Positions 6,336 to 10,905 of a stretch of DNA of 10,905 nt are shown one piece after another. How positions within the stretch are numbered: the stretch's first letter is position 1; every line of letters starts with the position of its first letter. The notes below the pieces were generated by a model. That model ran no database searches. It was not told where the DNA came from and saw only the letters and a program-made list of their open reading frames with translations. The translations under genes and the position numbers were made by a program. The DNA comes from Capillimicrobium sp035565675 (GTDB lineage Bacteria > Actinomycetota > Thermoleophilia > Solirubrobacterales > Solirubrobacteraceae): positions 1-10,905 of the forward strand of contig DATMSA010000163.1 in NCBI GenBank assembly GCA_035565675.1, read 5' to 3'.

Positions 6336-6338
6336 CTT
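6333..6338 (+). promoter_or_regulatory. -10-like box TAACTT upstream of the secreted protein
   Basis: TAACTT fits TANNNT and includes the glpD stop codon. It lies 52 bases before GTG 6391. The 55 bases between glpD and that GTG hold no other candidate. No -35 is evident, and the assignment is weak. Confidence 0.25.
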
Positions 6339-6390
6339 TCGCCGCTCCCACGGGTTGGCAGGCCCGAATCGACCCTTCTCCCCCTGCGAG

Positions 6391-8256
6391 GTGCCCGAGC
6401 CGTTGCCGTCACGTCGTCGCCTGTTCGCGCTGGTCGCCAGCGCCACCGCCACGCTGCTGCTGACCGCCGCGACCGCGCAGGCGGCGCTGTTCCCCGGCGA
6501 GGTGATCGACGGCCCCAACCCCGGCATCCTGGCGGTCGGCGGCGCCGACATGGACCCGGCCGACGGGACCGGCGGCGTCGTGTACCTGCGCGAGGACGGC
6601 GGCGTCCCGCATGTGTTCGTGGCGCGGATCGTCGACGGGCGCTGGCAGGCGCCCGAGCGCATCGACGGCTCGCTGGCGCCCCCGGCGTCGGACCCGGTGA
6701 TCGCGGCCGGCACGCGCGGGCGGCTGATCGTCGCGTGGGTCACCGAGGGCGTGCTCTACGCGAGCATCCGCGAGAACGTGTTCGCCGGCTGGAGCGGGCC
6801 GCAGGCCGTCGGCGCGCCGGCGACGCTCCCGGCGATCGACATGGGCTTCAACGACAACGCCTACCTCGCCTGGAGCACCGGCGAGGACGTGCACGCGGCG
6901 CGCCTGCCGCGCGGCGCCACCCAGTTCCAGCCGGTGTCCGGACCGCTGGACCTCGACCCGGCGCGCCGCGCCGGCGGGCAGCCCAACCTGCGCCCGAGCA
7001 TCGCCGTCTCCGCCGAGGGCCTGGCGCTGGCGGCGTGGGGAGAGGTCGACGCCGCCGGGCGCTCCCACGTCGTGGCGCGCCGCATCGACGGCACGCGCCC
7101 GTCGCCGGTCCCCGCCGACCTGACCGTCGACGAGCTCGAGGGCCGCGCGGGCGGCGACGCCGACGCGCCGATGGCCACGATCCAGTCGGACTCGAGCTTC
7201 GGCTGGGTCGTCTTCCGCCAGGCGTTCACCGACGGCGCGACCACCCAGGCGCGCGCGATCGGCCGCCACATGCGCGGCTCGCTGTTCGAGCCGCCGGTGG
7301 TCATCGACGGGCAGGGCTGGCCGGGCGAGAGCGTCGGCTGGCCGAGCATGGCGATCCAGGGCACCGGCACCGGCTTCTCGGCGGTGCCGCTGCAGTCCGG
7401 GCCGATCTTCGGGATGGCCGTCAACGCCGACGACGAGTGGACCCCGTTCGCGACGCGGCTGGACTCCGCGCCGGTGCCGGCCACGGGGCGCCTCCCGGTC
7501 TTCTACTCCGAGGACAAGAACGGCATGGTCGCCTGGCCCGCGCCCGACGGGATGCTGCGGATGCGGTTCGTCACCGGCATCGCCTTCCAGCCCGAGCAGC
7601 AGATCACCAAGCCCGAGCTGGGCGCCGTCGACTGGGGCGCGGGCGTCGCGATGGCCGGCGACCGATACCTCAACGGGATCGTCGTCGCGATCCAGGGCGC
7701 CGGCGCCGAGCGGCGCCTCGTGTCGGCGGTCAACGACCGCGAGCCCGGCAACTTCTCGCCCGCGTCCTCGTCGCGCTGGTACCGGCGCGCGCCCGCGCGG
7801 CTGAGCTGGCGCGAGCCGACCGAGACGTGGGGCGACCTGCGCTACACGCTGGAGATCGACGGCCGCGCCGTCGGCACCACCCGCAAGCTCTCCTACCCGA
7901 CCCGCGACCTGCGCCTGGGGTCGGGCACGCACCTGTGGCGCGTGCTCGCCGTCGACTCGCGCGGCCAGGCGTCGGCGACGCCCACGCGCCTGCTGAAGAT
8001 CGACCGCACGCCGCCGAGCGTGACGATCTCGTTCCGAGGGCCGCACCGGGCCGGGCGGGCGGTGACGATCGACGTGCGCGCGATCGACCGCGACTCGGGC
8101 TCCAAGACGCCGCAGGTGTTCTTCGGCGACGGCACGATGGCCTACGGGCGCCACCTGCGCCATGTCTACCGGCGGGGCCGCCACACGGTGACGGTGCGGG
8201 CGAGCGACAACGTCGGCAACGTGCGCACGGCGCGCCGCAGCATCGTGATTCGCTAG
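6391..8256 (+). CDS. secreted repeat protein with C-terminal Fn3-like and PKD-like domains
   Basis: This exported protein of about 621 residues has no recognised enzymatic motif. A signal peptide is clear: SRRRLF at 7-12, a hydrophobic core from about 11 to 27, and cleavage after AQA (residue 31). SRRRLF also fits a loose twin-arginine pattern, so Tat export is possible. Residues about 32-445 hold repeated short strand motifs of the type VYLREDGG...HVFVARI, LIVAWVTEGVLYASI, AYLAWSTGEDVHAARL and LALAAWGEVDAAGRSHVVAR, as in a beta-propeller of sialidase-like repeats. Residues about 455-540 look like a fibronectin III fold. The end is PKD-like, with FFGDG at 577-581 and YRRGRHTVTVRASDN. No cell-wall anchor or transmembrane tail is seen. 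The start is uncertain: GTG 6391, TTG 6403 (GAGG 11 bases upstream) and TTG 6355 all keep the signal peptide. The likely role is extracellular binding; the ligand is unknown. Confidence 0.85.
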   Translation: MPEPLPSRRRLFALVASATATLLLTAATAQAALFPGEVIDGPNPGILAVGGADMDPADGTGGVVYLREDGGVPHVFVARIVDGRWQAPERIDGSLAPPASDPVIAAGTRGRLIVAWVTEGVLYASIRENVFAGWSGPQAVGAPATLPAIDMGFNDNAYLAWSTGEDVHAARLPRGATQFQPVSGPLDLDPARRAGGQPNLRPSIAVSAEGLALAAWGEVDAAGRSHVVARRIDGTRPSPVPADLTVDELEGRAGGDADAPMATIQSDSSFGWVVFRQAFTDGATTQARAIGRHMRGSLFEPPVVIDGQGWPGESVGWPSMAIQGTGTGFSAVPLQSGPIFGMAVNADDEWTPFATRLDSAPVPATGRLPVFYSEDKNGMVAWPAPDGMLRMRFVTGIAFQPEQQITKPELGAVDWGAGVAMAGDRYLNGIVVAIQGAGAERRLVSAVNDREPGNFSPASSSRWYRRAPARLSWREPTETWGDLRYTLEIDGRAVGTTRKLSYPTRDLRLGSGTHLWRVLAVDSRGQASATPTRLLKIDRTPPSVTISFRGPHRAGRAVTIDVRAIDRDSGSKTPQVFFGDGTMAYGRHLRHVYRRGRHTVTVRASDNVGNVRTARRSIVIR

Positions 8257-8277
8257 CGTTCGTGGCGCAAAGCGTCG

Positions 8278-8301
8278 CCGGTCGCTGTCCAACGCGACCG
8301 G
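8278..8301 (+). promoter_or_regulatory. 8-bp perfect hairpin in the leader of the Rho-like gene
   Basis: CCGGTCGC (8278-8285) pairs perfectly with GCGACCGG (8294-8301) around an 8-base loop (TGTCCAAC). It starts 21 bases after the upstream stop codon and ends 37 bases before the Rho-like ATG. No T-run follows. It may end the upstream transcript or act as an attenuator in the Rho-like leader. Confidence 0.5.
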
Positions 8302-8324
8302 ACGCCCACCGACAATCCCCATCC
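8302..8324 (+). promoter_or_regulatory. C-rich, G-poor leader segment (rut-like)
   Basis: This 23-base stretch holds 13 C and only 2 G, striking in a sequence where C and G are otherwise balanced. It lies directly between the leader hairpin and the ribosome binding site. Unstructured C-rich RNA is what Rho binds, so this could be a self-regulatory binding site. It is too short to stand alone as a classic rut site. Confidence 0.35.
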
Positions 8325-8331
8325 GAAGGAG
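8325..8331 (+). promoter_or_regulatory. ribosome binding site GAAGGAG of the Rho-like gene
   Basis: GAAGGAG ends 7 bases before ATG 8339. It is the strongest ribosome binding site in the window and fixes this start. This gene is clearly translated from a leadered mRNA, unlike several neighbours. Confidence 0.8.
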
Positions 8332-8338
8332 CCATCCC

Positions 8339-9637
8339 ATGGCCGTGCTGGACCGCCCCGCGCTCGAAGAGAGCCCGCTCGCCGACCTGCATCTGATCGC
8401 CCGCGAGCTCGGCATCGACGGCTTCCGCCGCCTGCGCAAGGCCGACCTCGTCGACGCGATCCTGGAGCGCCAGGGCGGCGAGGCCGCCGCGGCGCCCGCC
8501 GAGGCCGCGGAGGCCGAGGAGAAGCCCAAGCGCCGCCGCTCGCGCCGCCGCAAGGACGCCGACGCCGACGCCGAGGCCGAGGCCGCGGAGGAGACGCCCG
8601 AGGAGGGCACCACCGACGAGGACGCCGAGGAGCGCCCGTCGCGCCGCTCGCGCTCCCGCCGCTCGCGCTCGCGCGACGAGGGCCGCGCCGAGCGCGAGGA
8701 CCGCGACGAGGACGCCGACGAGAAGCCCGACACGGTCGTCGAGGGCACGGTCGAGCTGCTCAGCAACGGCTCCGGCTTCCTGCGCGTCAGCCCGCCCGAC
8801 CCCAGCGACGACGACGTCTACATCTCGGCCGCCCAGGTGCGCCGCTGCGAGCTCGTCTCCGGCGACGTCGTGACCGGGCCGGTGCGCGCGCCGCGCCGCT
8901 CGGAGCGCTACCCGTCGCTGGTGCGCGTGGACACGATCAACGGCCGCCCGGCCGACGAGGTCAGCGAGGGCACGCCGTTCGACGAGCTGCCCGCCGCGTT
9001 CCCGACCCAGCGCTTCTCGCTCGGCTCCGAGGACGCCACGCTGAAGGCGATCGAGTGGCTGACCCCGCTGGGCCGCGGCTCGCGGGTCACGATCGTCGGC
9101 GCCGCCCGCTCGGGCAAGACCGAGGCGCTGCGGCGCCTGGCCGGCGCGCTCGCCGGGCAGGAGGGCCTGGAGCTGTCGGTCGTGCTCGCCGGCGCGCGCC
9201 CCGAGGAGATCACCGAGTGGAAGGCGAGCGCGCCGGGCGGCGTGGAGCCGGTCGCGACGCTGTCGCTGGCCGCCTCGCCCGACGCCCGCGCCGGCGCGAT
9301 CGAGCGCGCGCTCGACACCGCCAAGCGGATCGCCGCCCGCGGCGGCGACGCGGTCGTGCTGATCGACACGCTGGCGGGGCTGCCCGCCGGCGCCGGCCGC
9401 CGCGCGCTCGCGGCCGCCCGCGACATCGTCGACGGCGGCTCGCTGACGATCATCGCCACCAGCGACGAGCCCGTCGGCGGCGAGACGACGGTCATCGCGC
9501 TCGACGTCGCGCTGACCTCGACCGGGCGCTTCCCGGCGCTCGACCTGGTCGCCAGCGGCACGCTGCGCCCCGAGCTGCTCGTGGGCGAGGCCGGCGCGGA
9601 CGCGATCGCCCAGGCGCGGGCCTCCGCCCTGGGTTAA
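8339..9637 (+). CDS. Rho-family transcription termination factor-like protein with degenerate ATPase core
   Basis: This is a 432-residue homologue of the hexameric RNA translocase Rho. Residues 12-46 are a Rho N-terminal SAP-like domain (SPLADLHLIARELGIDGFRR). Residues about 50-130 are disordered, with acidic Ala/Glu/Asp and Arg/Ser runs. Residues about 133-206 are the RNA-binding cold-shock fold (NGSGFLRV at 143-150, VYISAAQVRR at 160-169), with Phe147 kept but Ser145 where E. coli has Phe62. The motor has a P-loop GAARSGKT (254-261) and Walker B VVLID with Asp343. The block that reads IDERPEEVTEM in Rho is AGARPEEITEW (284-294), so the catalytic Glu (E. coli 211) is Ala286. The arginine finger (E. 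coli 366, in SGTRKEELL) is Leu409. Q- and R-loop regions are about 22 and 13 residues shorter, and the C-terminal helices are missing. ATP-driven translocation therefore looks impaired. It may be a Rho paralogue with another role; a canonical rho may exist elsewhere. Confidence 0.85.
   Translation: MAVLDRPALEESPLADLHLIARELGIDGFRRLRKADLVDAILERQGGEAAAAPAEAAEAEEKPKRRRSRRRKDADADAEAEAAEETPEEGTTDEDAEERPSRRSRSRRSRSRDEGRAEREDRDEDADEKPDTVVEGTVELLSNGSGFLRVSPPDPSDDDVYISAAQVRRCELVSGDVVTGPVRAPRRSERYPSLVRVDTINGRPADEVSEGTPFDELPAAFPTQRFSLGSEDATLKAIEWLTPLGRGSRVTIVGAARSGKTEALRRLAGALAGQEGLELSVVLAGARPEEITEWKASAPGGVEPVATLSLAASPDARAGAIERALDTAKRIAARGGDAVVLIDTLAGLPAGAGRRALAAARDIVDGGSLTIIATSDEPVGGETTVIALDVALTSTGRFPALDLVASGTLRPELLVGEAGADAIAQARASALG
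8555..8584 (+). repeat. in-frame hexamer repeat GA(C/G)GCC, five units
   Basis: Three GACGCC units are followed by two GAGGCC units, encoding DADADAEAEA (residues 73-82) in the disordered linker of the Rho-like protein. Such simple repeats can expand and shrink between strains. Confidence 0.6.
9634..9637. other. TTAA shared by two convergent stop codons
   Basis: The Rho-like gene ends in TAA at 9635-9637, and the minus-strand gene ends in TAA reading from 9636 down to 9634. The self-complementary TTAA serves both, leaving no room for a terminator between the genes. Confidence 0.85.
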
Positions 9638-10101
9638 GCCCGCGGCTGGTAGGCGACCCGGCCCCACGAGGGCTCGGGCGCCAGCTCGATCGGCTCGTGG
9701 TCGCGCTCGGGCTGGACGTAGGCGAAGGTGTGCGACTCGGTGTCGAACGCGACGTCGAGCTCGCCCTCCTTCACCCGCTGATCCAGCCAGGCCGAGCGGA
9801 ACACGAGCCGCCGCAGCCAGTGCACGAGCGAGCGGTCGGCGGGGCCGACCAGCTCGGGCCAGCAGTCGTTGACGTGCTCCCCGAGCGGGGAGGTGGGGTC
9901 GGGGATCTCGCCGTTGACCGCGAGGTTGACGAGATCCTCGAGCTCGCTCTCGGCGAGCCGGTCGCGGACGAAGCCGAGCTTCATCGCCGCCTGCTCGCAG
10001 CGCTCCTGGAAGTCGCGCTCGTTGAAGGTGAACCGGAGCTCTCCGTACTCGAGGACGAAGTCCTCGCCGGAGTCGTAGTTGCCGCGTCGCTGAGTGTCCA
10101 T
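9634..10101 (-). CDS. hypothetical acidic protein, unknown function
   Basis: This is a 155-residue soluble protein that I do not recognise. It begins MDTQRRGNYDSGEDFVLEYG, with alternating polar and hydrophobic residues that suggest beta strands (DFVLEYGELRFTF at 14-26). A helical middle follows (ERDFQERCEQAAMKLGFVRD at 28-47, then SELEDLVNLAV). The end returns to strands (GELDVAFDTESHTFAYV) and the sequence finishes in a polar tail. There is no signal peptide, membrane segment or Cys cluster. Acidic residues outnumber basic ones. ATG 10101 is chosen because the frame upstream of it is Arg/Pro-rich, low-complexity sequence with no typical start; no ribosome binding site is evident before either. 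The gene converges on the Rho-like gene, with a shared TTAA at the stops, and diverges from the decarboxylase gene across 113 bases. The codon pattern and clear amino-acid composition support a real gene on this strand. Confidence 0.75.
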   Translation of the reverse strand: MDTQRRGNYDSGEDFVLEYGELRFTFNERDFQERCEQAAMKLGFVRDRLAESELEDLVNLAVNGEIPDPTSPLGEHVNDCWPELVGPADRSLVHWLRRLVFRSAWLDQRVKEGELDVAFDTESHTFAYVQPERDHEPIELAPEPSWGRVAYQPRA

Positions 10102-10214
10102 CGTGGGGGTCGGGGCGCGCCGGCTCGTTCGCCGAGGCGCGCCGTCGCGGCATTCTTCCCGAATCCTCCCTCGCCGCCAGGGCTGGGCGCGAAGTTGCAC
10201 TACGGTCCCTGCCG
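10102..10214. promoter_or_regulatory. divergent intergenic region with twin GGCGCGCCG repeats
   Basis: These 113 bases separate two divergent genes, so they should hold promoters for both. GGCGCGCCG occurs at 10114-10122 and again at 10136-10144, exactly 22 bases apart (about two helical turns). Its core GGCGCGCC is a perfect palindrome. ATTC-TTCCC-GAAT at 10152-10164 is a smaller inverted repeat. I cannot place a convincing minus-strand -10. Confidence 0.4.
10201..10206 (+). promoter_or_regulatory. -10 box TACGGT of the decarboxylase gene
   Basis: TACGGT ends 8 bases before ATG 10215, close to the spacing seen at three or four other genes here. It is identical to the box of the GntR regulator gene. 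AGTTGCAC sits immediately before it (10193-10200) and also occurs in the palindrome upstream of the flavin oxidoreductase gene (1110-1117). Confidence 0.45.
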
Positions 10215-10905
10215 ATGAGCGAGCGCGGCGCGATCCTGGCACAGGCCGAGGCGATGATCGAGGCGTGGGAGGAACGTTTCGGTCCGGTCGAGCGCCATCC
10301 GGCCACGGCGCCCGATCCGGAGCGCCTGCGCGCGGGGTGGGCGGCGTTCGCCGAGCGGATGGCCGACCACTATCCGTTCTTCCACCCGCGCTACGCGGGG
10401 CAGATGCTCAAGCCGCCGCACGAGGTCGCGGTCGCCGGCTACCTGGCGGCGATGCTCGTCAACCCCAACAACCACGCGCTCGACGGCGGGCCCGGGACCA
10501 GCGGGCTGGAGGTCGAGGTCGTCGAGCAGCTCGCCGGCATGCTCGGGCTGGCGTCGCCCTCGCTGGGGCACCTGACGTCGTCGGGCACGATCGCCAACCT
10601 CGAGGCGCTGTGGGTGGCGCGCGAGCTGGCGCCGGGCACGGCGGTCGTCCACAGCGAGGCCGCGCACTACACGCACGGGCGCATGTGCGGGGTGCTCGGC
10701 GTCGAGGCGCGGGCGGTGCCCGCCGACGCGGCCGGGCGGATCGACCTCGACGCGGTCGAGGCCGAGTGCCGGCGCGGTGGCGTGGGGACCGTCGTGCTGA
10801 CGACCGGGACCACCGGGGCCGGCGCGGTCGACCGGGTGGAGGAGGCGCTGGCGCTGCGCGAGCGCTACGGCGTGCGGCTGCACGTCGACGCCGCCTACGG
10901 CGGCT
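10215..10905 (+). CDS. group II PLP-dependent decarboxylase, N-terminal part (3' end outside window)
   Basis: The first 230 residues of a pyridoxal-phosphate decarboxylase of the glutamate / aromatic amino acid / aspartate decarboxylase group are visible. Family landmarks are HYPFFHPRYAGQM (about 52-64); NNHALDGGPGTSGLEVEVVE (about 87-106); the phosphate-binding SSGTIANLEALW (about 122-133); VHSEAAHYTHGR with the His that stacks on the cofactor ring; TTGTTGAGAVD; and HVDAAYGG at the right edge, whose Asp contacts the pyridine nitrogen. The catalytic lysine lies beyond the window. The substrate cannot be decided from this half; aspartate, tyrosine, tryptophan and diaminobutyrate relatives share these blocks. 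ATG 10215 follows a TACGGT box by 8 bases and has no obvious ribosome binding site. It is divergent from the hypothetical gene at 10101. Confidence 0.88.
   Translation, partial: MSERGAILAQAEAMIEAWEERFGPVERHPATAPDPERLRAGWAAFAERMADHYPFFHPRYAGQMLKPPHEVAVAGYLAAMLVNPNNHALDGGPGTSGLEVEVVEQLAGMLGLASPSLGHLTSSGTIANLEALWVARELAPGTAVVHSEAAHYTHGRMCGVLGVEARAVPADAAGRIDLDAVEAECRRGGVGTVVLTTGTTGAGAVDRVEEALALRERYGVRLHVDAAYGG

Noticed and set aside
6329..6354. CCCGT/ACGGG inverted repeat after glpD as a terminator
   Set aside because: The stem is only 5 bp with a 16-base loop and no T-run; this is expected by chance.
4332..6743. 803-codon open frame on the minus strand over GMC/glpD and the start of the secreted gene
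   Set aside because: It is antisense to well-recognised enzymes; its composition is typical of GC-rich reverse-strand frames.
6409..8766. 785-codon minus-strand open frame over the secreted and Rho-like genes
   Set aside because: No recognisable domain; Arg/Ala-rich text and Ser/Arg runs are the mirror of coding sequence on the plus strand.
10102..10242. N-terminal extension of the minus-strand unknown gene
   Set aside because: The extra 47 residues are Arg/Pro-rich with no start signal, and would overlap the start and promoter of the decarboxylase gene.
7730..10306. 858-codon minus-strand open frame spanning the Rho-like gene and beyond
   Set aside because: It runs through several unrelated genes and an intergenic region, with no motif and low-complexity composition.
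1..10905. Mobile elements, CRISPR arrays, tRNA or prophage genes
   Set aside because: I looked for transposase motifs, regularly spaced repeats and tRNA-like folds by eye and found none; base composition and codon style are even throughout.

Overview
The window is very GC-rich, densely packed chromosomal DNA in which every real gene has strong G/C third-position bias and GTG starts are common. An F420/FMN-type luciferase-like oxidoreductase, a Rho-like protein with a long Arg/Ser/acidic insertion, a secreted PKD-containing protein and candidate leaderless promoters all point to an actinobacterium. A deep lineage such as Thermoleophilia/Solirubrobacterales is my best guess, but this is inference from style and content, with no marker gene to prove it. 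I see no mobile element, CRISPR array, tRNA or rRNA, and no gene-free stretch longer than about 115 bases.

Layout. The 3' half of pntB (proton-translocating transhydrogenase, NADP-binding domain) enters from the left, followed by a small three-helix membrane protein (720-1076). A luciferase-like flavin oxidoreductase (1145-2194) follows, behind a hairpin and a palindromic promoter region. A compact four-gene unit comes next: a FadR-type GntR regulator (2238-2927), a small GMC-partner protein (2924-3301), a GMC oxidoreductase (3298-4716) and glycerol-3-phosphate dehydrogenase glpD (4713-6335). All three junctions are 4-base start/stop overlaps. The regulator appears to control itself through two copies of GTTCSGAAC that flank its -10 box. 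A secreted propeller/PKD protein (6391-8256) follows.

A Rho-family gene (8339-9637) then appears, with a hairpin and a C-rich segment in its leader. It keeps the Rho N-terminal and RNA-binding domains and a P-loop. Judged from memory of E. coli Rho, it has lost the catalytic glutamate, the arginine finger, most of the Q-loop and R-loop, and the C-terminal helices. Its stop codon overlaps, in a shared TTAA, the stop of a convergent unknown gene (10101-9634, minus). A group II PLP-dependent decarboxylase (10215 onward) runs off the right edge.

The main points of interest are the degenerate Rho and its leader, the twin operators of the GntR gene, and a recurring TASSNT box 6-8 bases before the start codon at five genes, which suggests leaderless transcription. 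One of these boxes is built from a rare ATA codon at the end of the GMC gene.
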